A stretch of DNA of 64,000 nucleotides from Agroathelia rolfsii (lineage: Eukaryota > Basidiomycota > Agaricomycetes > Amylocorticiales > Amylocorticiaceae): assembly GCA_018343915.1 (NCBI GenBank), contig JABRWF010000002.1:3410001-3474000 (forward strand), read 5' to 3'. A model generated the notes under the pieces. The model was given only the letters and a program-made list of their open reading frames with translations, was not told where the DNA came from and ran no database searches. Positions 24,913-36,513 of this stretch are shown in pieces. Position numbers and translations under genes: made by a program. How positions within the stretch are numbered: position 1 is the first letter of the stretch; every line of letters begins with the position of its first letter.

Positions 24913-26463
24913 TCACTCTGTTATATGAAATTCATCCAAGAGCTCCCGAATGCGAACGAAATAAGACTCGTCTGCATGCGGCCTCAGCTTTAGTAGGCTA
25001 AGTCTTCTCAGTTGGTGCTGATGAGCAACTTCTCCATCATTACTGTTTGCGGCTGCTGCCGCTCGTGAGCATACGAATTGGACTAGTATCCGTGGGAGCT
25101 CTTGGCGCCTATATTCCGGCGGAAGACGGCCTGAGTACATCCGTTCATCCCCCACAATAACTTCTTCGAGTCGAGGCAAGAGATAGGAACGCGCAGAGCC
25201 GAGAATTGGAACAGTGAGGAGCTGAAGTATGCGTCCTGCGACCTCATGATAGGGAATTACTAGCGTATTCAGAACCGGCATTTGTAAGAACATATCAGCC
25301 CAGTTCCTGGTTGAGTAACCCCAGCTGAAGTGTGAAATTCCAAAAGTAAAATGGGCTAGATTTCCAGTAGTGGAGGCTAAGTTCATCAGAGTGTGGCTGA
25401 GGATGTTTTCTATTCCTTCATAGGTAGAAGTCCGGATCACTAAGGCAATCCACGATGGAGAATTTTTTTCTTCCTTTAGAATGATCTCGATACCATCCGA
25501 CTGTGACATTACATCCATGACTTTGATGGCACTGGTACATGTTGACCGACGAAGAAGTCTCTGGACACCGGCAACGATATCAAAGGTCCTATTTGGTTGT
25601 TCATCTACCAAGGTTTCTATGACAATTTGGGATCTGCTTGTCAAAGCGATTGAATCAAGGAGGATACAGGTGTTCCAGGATTGGAGGGTAAAAGACACCG
25701 ACCGAAGATGTTGGAGTGGATCACTAAGTGGCACGATAGGTTGCATGGTATCATCACCTCTATCCAGAATGGCTTGCTTGAAACGTATAACGGAAATGTG
25801 AGGAGAGTTTTGCAACAGGGTGAGGATTTGTGACATATAAAAACGACCACTGGCGGGTATGTACATGAGGTTTAGAGATATCAGATTCGAGAGCTTGGCC
25901 TGCTCCAAATCTAAGGTCCATCGGTACAACGAAAGGGACTGTAGTGCTGGAAGAGGGTATGGAAACATATCGGGGAATATACCTTCTGGGCTATATCTAG
26001 CAACACATATCAGTGATTTTAGGTATGGCATAGGGACCTTGTTGATGCTAGAAATAATCCGTGCCATTCTCTCGGGAGAGTTCAAATAATCGATTGAGAG
26101 TGCCTTTGCTCGATGAACATCCGGCAAGACAACATTATCCCAAGCTTCTTCTGCGAGTGGATCCTGTTTAGGGTATGGTCCAATGGAAACTAGATTGAGA
26201 GGCATTCCGTGGGATCGCTGAAGAAACAAAGCGGCAAGTCTGGGATTTACAGGAATGCGACCCGTCCACAGAACTGGAGTCTGGAGTGCTATCGCTCGCC
26301 ATTGGGAGCAGACATGCGTGGCTCTTAACCACATAAAGGGATCCCCTGGCTCTACGTAGTCGCGTTCGAGTAAGTGGAAAACTTTGGACAAAATTTCTGG
26401 GAGTGGCATTTGCCAGTTATGATTTACTTGCCAGCGACCTGCCAGGAGACTATGGCTGGCCAT
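24913..26463 (-). CDS. F-box domain protein, paralog 4
   Basis: Member of the same family as the genes at 5617 and 8191, about 15 kb away and inverted. Single exon, 516 aa, ATG at 26463. The F-box MPLPEILSKVFHLLER starts at about residue 19, followed by THVCSQWRAIALQTPVLWTG and RIPVNPRLAALFLQRSHGMPLNLV, which align with both intact tandem paralogs. The remainder is irregular leucine-rich (LKSLICVARY, LQSLSLYRW, LNTLVIPYHE), ending YFVRIRELLDEFHITE; that RELLDEF end is shared with the paralog at 5617. It lacks the short N-terminal exon proposed for the tandem copies. Likely an SCF substrate adaptor of unknown specificity. Confidence 0.85.
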   Translation of the reverse strand: MASHSLLAGRWQVNHNWQMPLPEILSKVFHLLERDYVEPGDPFMWLRATHVCSQWRAIALQTPVLWTGRIPVNPRLAALFLQRSHGMPLNLVSIGPYPKQDPLAEEAWDNVVLPDVHRAKALSIDYLNSPERMARIISSINKVPMPYLKSLICVARYSPEGIFPDMFPYPLPALQSLSLYRWTLDLEQAKLSNLISLNLMYIPASGRFYMSQILTLLQNSPHISVIRFKQAILDRGDDTMQPIVPLSDPLQHLRSVSFTLQSWNTCILLDSIALTSRSQIVIETLVDEQPNRTFDIVAGVQRLLRRSTCTSAIKVMDVMSQSDGIEIILKEEKNSPSWIALVIRTSTYEGIENILSHTLMNLASTTGNLAHFTFGISHFSWGYSTRNWADMFLQMPVLNTLVIPYHEVAGRILQLLTVPILGSARSYLLPRLEEVIVGDERMYSGRLPPEYRRQELPRILVQFVCSRAAAAANSNDGEVAHQHQLRRLSLLKLRPHADESYFVRIRELLDEFHITE

Positions 26464-26947
26464 AGCGGTCGATCAGTCTTTACAGGAAATAAGGGGTGGA
26501 TAGACTCGAGTAGAGATGATTAGAATCTTTAATAGTATATTCAATTCCAATCGGGTCTCATCAGCTTGACCAAGAGAGAACAGACACGGTGGATGATTCG
26601 GACCTGAAGGTGGACTAGCAGCGGCGTTACCGTCATAAGCTCTGTCACACATCACATGCTCATACGTCACGTTACGGTCATGCCATTATCGGTACTTATG
26701 GTGCCTGGTCTGCCGGAACTGAATATTAGAATCGCATACCTGACCTGGTCGTCTGACCTACGAGCTACTGTTTTATTGGTGCATGCATCATGCGTTGAGC
26801 CTTCCTGCCTTGCGGATATGCCTTGTAGCCGACGTCGAAGCCGATATATAAGACGCTTAAAAGCAAGGACGAAGCCCGCGTACGACTTGGAGGCTACGAG
26901 GATTGGCACTCGCCCACCTCATCTTCTTTCAACCTGCCACTGGCGCC
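26464..26947. promoter_or_regulatory. Divergent promoter region between F-box and transporter genes
   Basis: 484 nt separate the start codons of the minus-strand F-box gene and the plus-strand sugar transporter. Promoter function follows from this head-to-head arrangement; no specific motif is claimed. Confidence 0.45.
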
Positions 26948-29509
26948 ATGAAGCCTACGTTAGCCTTGGATGGATCTGGTAACCTTGGTCAGCCACAGCA
27001 TGATCGAGTGGCAGACGTTGCAGCGAGACGAGCAGCACTGGCTGGACCCTCTGGTATACCTGGTTTAGTCCGGAACCTAAGACTAACTATGATAGCATGT
27101 TGCGTATCGTAAGTGTTATGTACATGACATAGATTATTTGAAATGCAGACTCTTATCAATCATAATACAGCATGGGAGGGTTTTGCTATGGTGCGTCATC
27201 TCATTTTACATCACAATCATGCTTCAGGTCAATTAATGGGATTGGCACATAGGCTATGAGCAGGGGGCATACTCTCAAGTGCTTGTCATGCCGAGTTTTA
27301 CAAATAATCCGGCATTTAAGCACATTGCCGATGATGCCACATACAAAGGTCCGTTTCCGCCATGACCAATTATTCTAACAGTCTGACTGGGCCTAGGCTG
27401 GTCGGTTTCCACACTTGGACTGGGTGGATGGCTTGGTGCTCTCATGAACGGATATCTTTGCGACCGACTTTCTCGACGTTGGACGCTTTTTGTTGCGGGA
27501 TTGATCTGTCTTCTTGAGACTGGACTGACAACTGGAGCACAAAACACTGTATACATGGTAAATCATCTTATCATGTTATTTCAACACAAGTCTTCATTAC
27601 ACCACACAATAAGTTCGTAGGAAGATTTTTTATTGGTGTCTCGGTTGGTTCTTTGTCGGCTGCCGTACCATTATACAACTCGGAGATCTCATCTCCAGAA
27701 TTGCGAGGCACTCTTGTTGCCATACAACAATTGGGTATGTCTTTGTGTAACATTCGTGCTCTCGCCTGTCAGTTCTTGATCTCCTCGCTATAGCCATAGT
27801 GTGGGGAATATGTATCAGCTTTTGGATGTATGTGACTCCCCGCTATATATCTTTTGCTTGTTGCTAACAATAAAACATTAGCGGTTATGGAACCAATTTT
27901 ATTTCAGACACAAATTCGGTTTCTTGGAGGCTTCCCTTGGCCATTCAGGGTGTCCCGGCGTTACTGTTATGCTTCTTCTGCTTGTTCATTCCGTAAGAAC
28001 TCTCTTACTCTAATTACATTGGACTATTGCGAGCGATGATCAAATACTATAGATATACGCCGCGATGGCTTGTCAAACAGGGAAGATTAGATGAAGCCAT
28101 TTCAAACCTGGCGTATCTCCGTAATGCCACCGTCGATGACGAACTGGTCCAACTGGAATTCATGGAAATTCAGGCCGAGGCAATTTTCGGTCAGCTCGCG
28201 ATTCTCACTTTCATCGCAACAGCATGGATTCATTCGATACAGAGGAGGAGATTGCACGAGAAAGATTCCCTCAGTTTATGGAGAAGGGAGGACTTAACGG
28301 CTTCAGAATGCAGTTGGCACATTTTACGAGTCTGTTTTCTTCGAAGCACATGTTCCGACGCACAGCTACGGCATGTTTGATGCAATTCTTCCAACAGATG
28401 TCAGGCATCGATTGCATTGTGAGTAAAAAATAAACAAACGATGATATGCAATTAACAAAGATTACTCGTTTGCATAAAGGTTTACTGTGTGTATATATCA
28501 TTTCTCCTGCATATCGAATAATTCTCAGCTGCAAGCAGATGCACCTACCATATTTGCCAGCCTTGGACTGAAAGGTAACGAAGTATCCCTTCTAGCATCA
28601 GGGGTGGTTGGCGGTGAGTGGTATCTATTAATCCCTCGGGGCACCATTTCCCTCATACGTCAAGCCCAGTTGTTTTTGTTATCTCTATGGTCCCGGCGTT
28701 ATATTTCATCGACAAGGTCGGAAGACGACCGCTTCTGTTCACTGGGTACGTTTACTTGCGTGTGCCCCGATTCTTTCGGTGGTAATGAAAACCCTTGACT
28801 TTATCAGGGGGATCATGATGGCTATGTGTCTAATCATTGTTGCTGCACTGACCGCTCAATACCAATCGTCTTGGTCCACTCATCAAGGCGCTGCGTGGAC
28901 TGCAGCTGCGTTTATCTGGATTTATGTAACTAGCTTTGGGTTCTCTTGGGTTCGTGCTTTTTCTTCTTTTTTTTACGCAAACACTTATGATAGTGCATCA
29001 TAGGGCCCCTGTAGTTGGGTCGTGATCTCTGAAGTATTCCCGCTTTCAGTAAGAAGCTATGGTGTCGCTTTAGGTGCATCAACAAACTGGATGATTAAGT
29101 ATGTTTTCTTTACGTGATTTGGATGTTATTGGCGCTAATCTCGCTCAAAAGTTTTGTGGTCTCGATAATCGTGCCGATTATGCTCCAAAATATCACATAC
29201 GGCACCTATTTGGTGTTCTTGTGTTTTATGCTTATGGGATTGGGATACGTAAAGTGGATCCTTCCCGAAACATACCGACGATCCTTGGAGGAAATGGTTT
29301 GTATCCGGCGTTACGACATTTGATGCGGTTTTTCTGATAAGAAGGGATCACAGGACTTTGCCTTTGGGTCTTTACAAGGTACGGCAGAACTGCAACGCAT
29401 GAACGAGATACAAGAACGTCTTGCGCTCGAAGGAAGCTTTGGATCAGCTGGTGCACAAAATACTGATGGAGACGAAAAGGTGGACGCACGGATAAAAGAG
29501 CGGGTTTGA
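26948..29509 (+). CDS. MFS sugar transporter (sugar porter family)
   Basis: Twelve-helix plasma-membrane transporter for hexoses or related sugars; substrate unknown. Sixteen exons: 26948-27108, 27171-27190, 27253-27348, 27397-27557, 27614-27734, 27794-27827, 27882-27992, 28053-28189, 28243-28418, 28480-28486, 28539-28613, 28670-28745, 28808-28949, 29004-29098, 29152-29296, 29354-29509; 1713 nt, 570 aa. Signatures: GGFCYGYEQG, GGWLGALMNGYLCDRLSRR, VGRFFIGVSVG, PLYNSEISSPELRG, YGTNFIS, TPRWLVKQGR, FFQQMSGID (N to D in the usual QQxxGIN), VYYAPTIF, DKVGRRPLL, NWM and PETYRRSLEEM. Apparent TGA stops around 27360-27385 lie in an intron. Exon 10 is only seven nt (GTTTACT). The cytoplasmic tail is acidic. 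Confidence 0.9.
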
Positions 29510-30722
29510 ATTTTGAATCGCATTCATTTTCATGATCAGTACGGAACAAACTTATACGTTGATACAATCACTTCTGGTAATGCTCCAAGTGAACGTGATA
29601 AAGACCGATTAATTCCTTTTGTCCCAAAAAGCTAACATCAGGACGTATTAAAAGCAAATTAGCTAAAAATATTGTGGCCTAACTATGCATTTTGCTCAAA
29701 ACCTGAATTTAAATCTCGAAATAAAGTTTCTTCCTTAATCCCCTCCCCTCGACTCACGTTGAGTGTAATACCCTGACGGTTTCGGTCATAACGGTCAGTC
29801 ACGGATCGGTAAGCTGTCGGAGTTTGGCGGAGAAGTGTCGGAGCCTATAATATTAGACCCTGCTCGGCTGCATCCTCATAGAGTATCAGGCCGGTTCAAT
29901 GTGCGACACGGCATGACGCAAACTACGTGACAGCTAATGTGACTTCATCCTAATTTGGATGAGTTCTACTTGTATAACCACAATCTCAACATTCTCATGA
30001 TGAGTAGTGCAGTTTTTTTTTTACATGGTTACACTTTGTGTGAGCATACTGATATAATGTACAGATTTGAGGCATATAAGAGCTGAGAATAGTGTACAAC
30101 AGAGGTTTGTTTCTATATTGACCGAAACGACACGCAGCACAGCCAGTGACCGAAACGACCGTCAAGGATGGTAGTCCCTGGTGAGTATTTCTCCATATCT
30201 GTTCGATTCTGGAGTGATGTCGTGAAACTACTGCTAGTGGGACGGATGGATCACGCCGTCAGGGGTAAGTATATAAAGTTGACGACTTCCGAATTGAATC
30301 ATGGTGGTGCAAAATATATTGAAGTTCTTCAAAACCTTCTTGGCAATGTCTAGCTATCAAAGCTATTGCCCTCCTCGGTAGCATACCAGAGAAAGTTCTA
30401 GACCAGATCGTGGTAGAACCCACTGGCATCGCTGCCAATTCTCGATTCCGCAGTGAGAATCAGTACCAAAAGTAGAACTACATTTGCATTGTGCATACGG
30501 TACCAGGGTGATGAATGGGGTATAATATTACCAATATACAAGTAATATTGTCAAGAATCTATACAGGCAATGTGCCGAAAAAGAATCACTACTAATTAAC
30601 AAACCACCACTGAGATAATGCTACTATGCAGTGATGCGCAGGGAGAACACCAACCCTTTTCAGCAACAGGTTCCATCATTAACCTTCACATACCCCTTGC
30701 ATTTTGCTGGGTGCCATAGCTA
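29510..30722. other. Intergenic region, no gene seen
   Basis: 1.2 kb between the transporter and the 3' end of the DUF6534 pseudogene. Contains AT-rich stretches and two copies of GACCGAAACGAC about 25 nt apart near 30120-30160. No coding or RNA gene is supported. Confidence 0.55.
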
Positions 30723-32365
30723 TCAGACTAGGAATTTCTTGTTAGCTGGTTTTATAGCTGCATTTTCAGGCCGAGGAATGTCTTGAGATCCAATATGAAC
30801 AGGGTCTTTAACTTCATGCGCCGAGTACCAGTAATGAGAATATTATATTTTCAGGACTATGCCAATGAAAAAAATTATACCGGAACTCACCATCACAGCT
30901 AGTGCAGACAGTTGTGGATTAGTGCACCGCATACCTCTCCCTAAATCCTTCCTAATCCGAGCGCGACAGTTAAGGATCTTTGTTGTTTTGTTGACATCAA
31001 TGCGGCACTACCGTAACGACAAAAGCTTACCAGAAGAGGTGTATTTCTAGCATAGGAACGTCAGCCAAATGGATTTTGAATAAAACACTTACGTATAAAT
31101 TCGGCCCATGGGCTATGAGTGACAAATGAACGATTGTACCAGTAACTTTAAATGGATAGTACCTACAAGTGCAAAGATTACATGAAAGGTCGTGTTCTGT
31201 CATAACATCTGGTTGTATGATTAGACGTTGAACATTAAGAATATAGAGGTATCAACAAAATTTATGAAGTCCATGATCTAGACAGTAAACAACGACCCAT
31301 GTATATCAGACTTGATCTGAGCGTCAAAAATAACGTTAAACTCACATAAAATATCACGGGGAATACTGCAATTTCGATTGATTGTATAATAATCTTCACG
31401 ACAGCATTATCCATAACCGCTGTAAAATATTAACGAGCATGAGCGAACACAGGTATAAAATCAATGAGGTTTCGCCGTGGGCGAGAGGATACTTACAGCG
31501 ATTTCCTGTACAGCTCTGTTTTAACTGTTTGGCAAGGAGGTATCTATAGTAAATCTCCTGAGCTACAAAAGAGTTATTAAGCGAGGAGATATCACACATA
31601 GTAGTGGCATCACAAATGATGGCAACCGTATTCCATGTATCAATTGGAGGGATGATTTGATGGAACTCCGTGATGCTGAGAGACACATAATGATACGATA
31701 TCAATGACAGTAAGTTCATGAAATGTACGAATGAATGAATATTTCGACTGACTTTGATTCCAATAGCGCCAGAGTGCTTGATGCGATAGCAGAGGCTCCT
31801 TTTGTCAAGGACAAGAGAGACAAAAATGCAGACATCTTGTTTGACGAGGTAAAATTCTTGATACGCCAGGCGAGGAAGTGTTGTGCAGGAACAGATGTAC
31901 TAAAGGTATTTATGGGCTCATGAATCGTTTTATATTGAAGACAACCCACCCTATTGAAGGTCATAGATTAGGAAATTTTTTTTCATATTTTACCGCTCAC
32001 AGCTAAGTTACAAGCAGTAAATATAGGAGTGGACGGGAATGGCCAAGGAGTAATCGTGAGTGTAGCTAGTATGTTTTTAAAATCTGTAACGACATAAAGT
32101 CATAGTATCCGGATCACACTGATAGTGTGGAATGTATCAAGCAGTAAAGACTAGTAGATGATGAACCTGTGAAATACAGAACAATTATATTAGTTCTTGA
32201 CCTTCTAGGACCAGACCAATTAAGAGTGTGCCTTATAACTAAACCGTCCTCAAATCCAGAGGTAATGTAGCTAACAAATTGCATAGTACAAATTCCAAAG
32301 AGGAACGCGTTAAAAAAAATAGCGGCTAGGAGAGGTCCTATAATATAAGAAACCTGTAGGTCCAT
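30723..32365 (-). pseudogene. DUF6534 membrane protein pseudogene, copy C
   Basis: Same exon plan as copies A, B and D, and clearly recognisable (start MDLQVSYIIGPLLAAIFFNA; exons 32365-32232, 32166-32012, 31950, 31899-31753, 31675-31598, 31543-31497, 31419-31346, 31277-31257, 31208-31167, 31112-31093, 31046-31031, 30977-30897, last block near 30812-30723). Exon 2 has TAG at 32153-32151 and TGA at 32102-32100 where the paralogs have TGG Trp. Exon 9 has a TGA. The first donor is GC instead of GT, and the final acceptor, CACTAG in copy D, is TACTGG here. Several independent lesions mean it cannot make the full protein. The one-nucleotide exon context is still intact. Confidence 0.85.
31950..31950 (-). 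other. One-nucleotide exon remnant in DUF6534 copy C
   Basis: Minus strand reads TTCAATAG-G-GTGGGTT. The upstream exon ends GCT T at 32012 and the downstream exon starts T ACA TCT at 31899. Same phase logic as in copies A, B and D, although the gene is otherwise decayed. Confidence 0.65.
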
Positions 32366-32986
32366 TGTACTCGAAAATCGCGTGATAGTAGACGAGTTGA
32401 AGTTTAAGTCATTGATGTTCAGCAAAGGGCCTGAAGAAGGGAGTGGGAACATGGTGATGACGGTTATTTCTATAGTATCCAATGATGCGTTTGCATAGGC
32501 TCTTGATTGTCAAATAAGAGCGTGTGGATCAGAGGCACCCCTGAAACGTCAGTGTCATCATTGGAAAGGTGTCCAATCATAAATATCTAGCAGCAGTGAT
32601 AGTTGACCCTGGTCCATTGAAAAAAGAATAAACTTTGCCACTGATATACAAACTCGGCTAGGACTTGGAAGCAGATAGTAGTAGACGAATAAACGTACAG
32701 TCAAAAGGAAAAGGAAAAGTCAATGTTAATCGGAAACGAGTAAAGGAAGAAGTTTGTGTGAGGGAGGGGGGGGGAAGGGAAGAATAGCATGTGTAAAATA
32801 AAGAAGGAGTAGATGTAGACAGAGAGTTAAAGAGAAAGGGAAGCAAGAACGACATCACGAGGGCTGCATAACAACGCGCATAGCATACATGACGTACGTA
32901 GGCGGGTGGCCTAGTACTAAGTAAAGACAGAAGTCCACGCCACGAGGAAGTTCCAGGCAGTGCGAACTACTTTTTGTTATTGATGA
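32366..32986. other. Intergenic region with G-rich tract
   Basis: 620 nt between copies C and D, both on the minus strand. Contains a purine-rich stretch (about 32695-32850) with a G9 run near 32766-32774; on the minus strand this is pyrimidine-rich and could be a promoter or leader of copy C. No ORF with motifs. Confidence 0.5.
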
Positions 32987-34647
32987 TCAACTTGTCCCTT
33001 GCATCCTACTGGGTGCCCTAGATGTTAGACCGGAGGGTAAAAACTCCCTGTGAGTTGATTTTATAACCGCAATTTCAGGCTGAAGAATGTTCATGTTCTC
33101 GGGCTCAGTGCGATCTTCAACCTCATGTGCTGAGTGCTAGTGACCCGGCAATGACATGATACATCTTTGAGATTACCGCACCGGGAAATAATCATGGAAC
33201 TCACCATTACGGTCAGTGTAGGCAGCTGTAAATTTGTACCCCGCATACCACTTCCCAGGTCTTTTCTGATTTGGGTGCGACTGTTAAGAGTCTTTTGCTT
33301 TGTTAACACCGATCGTAAGTACCAGATCGGCAAAAGCTTACTAAAAGAAGGGTATTTCTGATGCAGAAGCGTCAACCAAATCTTGCCTTCCGAATACAGC
33401 ATAGACGTACGTATAAATTCGACCCATGGGCTATGAGTGATAAATGAGCAAGCGTAACGTCGAAGGATCAGAATCATCAGATTATACCCACAATTGCAAA
33501 AATTAGATGAAAGGTGGTGTTTTGAAATAGCGTCTATCTTCGTGTTAACTGTTGACTGACTTTAACAGAATATTTAACGACCCACGAATGTTATAAAGTC
33601 CATAATCTAGGCAAATAATTATTATTGACGTAAATCTGATATGATTGTCAAGCTTAGAGTTGTGCTCACACAAAATATCATAGGGAATGCTGCGGTTTCA
33701 ATTGATTGTATAATAATCTTCGTGATGACATTTTCCGTAGCTGCTGTTCAAATTGATGTGCAACGTGAGACACAATTTTAACATGGGGCCAACCTAAACA
33801 TGGGAATATGGATACATACAGCGACTTTCTGTAGAGCTCCTTCTCAAGTGTTTTGCAAGAAGATACCTGCTCCACATCTCAGACAAAAAGAATGACCGGG
33901 TAAGGCGGCTCATACGTAGTGGTGACATCGCAAATGATAGCTACTCCATTCCACACATCGATTGGAGGGATAATCTGATAGAAACTTGTGATACTAAGAG
34001 ACGTGTGAATGGCAGTATATGCATGAAAGGCATAAGCGACTTGGCTGACTTTGATTCCAATAGCGCCAGTGAGCCTGAAGCAATCGCAAAGGCCCCCTGT
34101 GTCAAAGACAGTAAAGACAGAAATGCGAAAATCTTGGTTGACGAAGTAAAATTCTTGATACGCCAGGCAAGGAAGTGCTGTATAGGAACGGAGGTACTGA
34201 AAACACCTCTGAGTTTAAAAGCCGTTTGCTATTAAACAAAACATACCCTATTAGAAGCTATACATTAGAAGCAGTTTTTCTGGATCATAGCGGATGGCTT
34301 ACAGGCAGTGACTATAGGAATGGACGGGAATGGCCAAGGAGTAACAGCAAGTGTAGCGGAGTTGTTGTAATCTCTGACGACGTAAAACCAGAGCATCCAG
34401 GTCACACTGAGAGTGTGGAAGGTATCAAGCAATATAGACCAGTAGATGATGAATCTATAGAGCGATTGATTTATATTTGCCCTTCCCCAGTATTACGTTG
34501 ATTACTGACATACCTTATAGCCAAGCGATCCTTAAATCCCGAGGTAATGTAGCTGACGAATTGCATCGTACAAATCCCAAAAAGGAAAGCGTTGAAAACA
34601 ACAGCAGCCAGAAGAGGTCCTATAACATAAGAAATCTCTAGGCCCAT
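32987..34647 (-). CDS. DUF6534 seven-helix membrane protein, copy D
   Basis: Intact minus-strand paralog. Exons 34647-34514, 34454-34303, 34247 (one nucleotide), 34196-34050, 33993-33916, 33866-33820, 33743-33670 (an acceptor three nt downstream is also possible), 33606-33586, 33533-33492, 33430-33411, 33357-33342, 33291-33211, 33136-32987; 963 nt, 320 aa. Landmarks: YVIGPLLAAVVFNAFLFGIC, IIYWSILLDTFHTLSVTWML, VTPWPFPSIP, PIQHFLAWRIKNFT, QIIPPIDVWN, IIIQSIETAAFP, MGRIYTNTLLL then TLNSRTQIRKDLGSGMRGTN, and a hydrophilic tail ending APSRMQGTS. Closest to pseudogene C (shared GPLLAA, the GTCAG donor after exon 4, the tail block HEVxD). Membrane protein of unknown ligand or function. Confidence 0.85.
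34247..34247 (-). other. One-nucleotide exon in DUF6534 copy D
   Basis: Minus strand reads TTCTAATAG-G-GTATGTT, with typical donor, acceptor and a TCTAAT branch-like motif. The upstream exon ends GCC T at 34303 and the downstream exon starts T ACC TCC at 34196. The single G restores frame and encodes Cys (TGT). The introns are 55 and 50 nt. Confidence 0.75.
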
Positions 34648-34999
34648 TGTACTTAGGGATTATCTAGCAGACTCCTAGGTGAGGTTATCGATCCCCAGGA
34701 AAGAGGAACTGAAGAAGAGAGAGAATGACGAAGACCAGTGTATTTCAATACTGGGAGCAACCAATGGCATGCTCCATATAGGCTTTTTTGGCAATTGAAT
34801 ACCAAAATAAGAACATTCGCTCAGGGATGTCCCAGCAGTATCAATACTGTCAGTGCCACCGAAAAGATGTCCACATATCTGGCAGCAGTGCTAGTCGACC
34901 CTGATGCATAGTAAGTTGAAATTCACTATCGTACAAACTCAGTCAAATCATGGGGCAATGTTACATGTAATAATGCCGACTTCACATAGGCATGAACGA
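34648..34999. other. Intergenic region upstream of DUF6534 copy D
   Basis: 350 nt with no gene; upstream region of copy D and 3' flank of the LYC1-like gene, both on the minus strand. Confidence 0.5.
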
Positions 35000-36264
35000 C
35001 TAACACCAGCAGAACTTCTCGACAAAGCACCAGTCTACCTCGTTTTCGTCGCCGTACCATTTGATGGCGGGTACAGTCTCCTCCATTTCCTCCGTACTTG
35101 CACCGAGTAATGCTTGCGCTTGTGCACTCAGATCAGGAGGCATGTCCCATATCACCACAATCGGTATTCCCTGTTTTAATGCAAACCCATTTATATGATT
35201 GAGCATTCCTGATAAAGTTTCCGATGTTGCTCGAAGTCGTGTCACTATCAGGGTTAGAGTAGGTGCGTTCAGGTCGAGACTCCACGTTGCATAGGATGGG
35301 GTCCCTGCATCATCCAAACGGATGCCCCATGCCGTCCATGGCTCACTGGATGTGAAGCTCGGAATATACACAATAGCACGGTGAATCATCGTAGCCGCGA
35401 CCTCATAATCAGGGGTGAAAGCAACCAAGCTTTTGCCATCAGAAGCTTTGGCCTTTGCTTTGAGATCTTGTTTCATTAGCTGTGCATCAAGACTCCAGAT
35501 AGCTTGACATCCGCCATAATCTAGCTCCTCCCAATTGTGCGTTTGCCTAATGCGTTTGCCAAGAGATGGGTCGACGGTCCAAGAAGTCTCGGCCGTCCAC
35601 CGTGGAATCCAGCCGTCATCAGTGTTGACACCCGTTCCAGTCGCTTTATAGAAATGGGGCCCAATGGCACTGAAAAGCACGCTAAATTTGGCATCACCCC
35701 CGATAGTCGCATTTGGAGGGGCAGATCCCCAAGAACTTGGAAAAGGCGGCAGCGCAGATGGTGGGGAGAATTTATAATGCAAGAGGCGCATCATGTGCTT
35801 AGCGTAGCCCTTTCCTCGATACTCGATAGGGGTATTAACAGATGCAATACTATATCCAGTGACGGTCTCTACGTCAGCATCTGGATCGCGAAGAAATAAT
35901 GCACTCCTTTGATATCTGATATAAATTTTAGGTGGGTAAGATTGACTCTTGCGGCTTTGATGGAACTCACGTTGCGCATGATGTCACGAATTTTAGAGTT
36001 TCCTGGTCGCTCCTGGGAACAAGCACCCTGGAAGACGAATTATCTCATGAAAACACTATAATAGTAAAGTAAGATATCTACATAAACTCACCAAACGGTG
36101 TACTTCCCGTTTACAGCATGTTCTCTTTTTGACATTTCCTTGAACCTCGACAGATGCCGATCAATAGGAATTTTACACTTCCAACCGGTATACAGTCTCG
36201 TCCAAAATTCTGTTATTTGAGCAGGCGTGGCCTGACATAATGTGTAATTAGCTAACTCTGTCAT
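35000..36264 (-). CDS. LYC1-like N-acetyltransferase
   Basis: Fungal GNAT-superfamily protein related to Yarrowia LYC1 (lysine N6-acetyltransferase); the true substrate here is unknown. Exons (minus) 36264-36092, 36027-35971, 35906-35000; 1137 nt, 378 aa. The N-terminus reads MTELANYTLCQATPAQITEF, then KYTVWVLVPR. The acetyl-CoA loop region is ASVNTPIEYRGKGYAKHMM (about residues 110-130), followed by the family's LLHYKFS. The second half (FLFS..FYKATGTG, ATMIHRAIVYIPSF, WTAWGIRL, IPIVVIWDMP, EVDWCFVEKFCWC) corresponds to the C-terminal LYC1 domain. The start is the first ATG of the conserved N-terminus. Another GNAT gene follows 250 nt upstream on the same strand. Confidence 0.85.
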
Positions 36265-36513
36265 GGCGAGTGAAGGTTATGAGATGCAGTAGGAAGAATC
36301 CAGAAAAGATGTTACGATAGAATCTGAGTCACTACTAGTACGCGTAACAGCGCGTTGTTGCTAGAGCTGCCGACTCGGCGGGTGCATGACTCAGTCGGTA
36401 GAAGGAAGTTAAGTTCTGTATCTTCCTATGCTTGTATGTAAATATGCAATAAATACTTGATGTTATGTTGATCCTCGACTGAAGAATCGATCATAATGGT
36501 ATATATAATCTAC

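Noticed and set aside
27349..27396. Two TGA codons in the sugar transporter between TYKG and LGGWLG
   Set aside because: They lie in a 48-nt GT-AG intron; splicing gives TYKGWSVSTLGLGGWLGALM, the expected family sequence.
28190..28242. Frame loss in the transporter after QAEAIF
   Set aside because: Using the acceptor at 28241-28242 instead of the earlier CAACAG restores AIFEEEIARERFPQF and the correct phase.
30121..30160. Short direct repeat GACCGAAACGAC as a possible regulatory array or CRISPR-like repeat
   Set aside because: Only two copies, about 25 nt apart, no further units; a CRISPR array is not expected in a fungal nuclear genome and none is seen.
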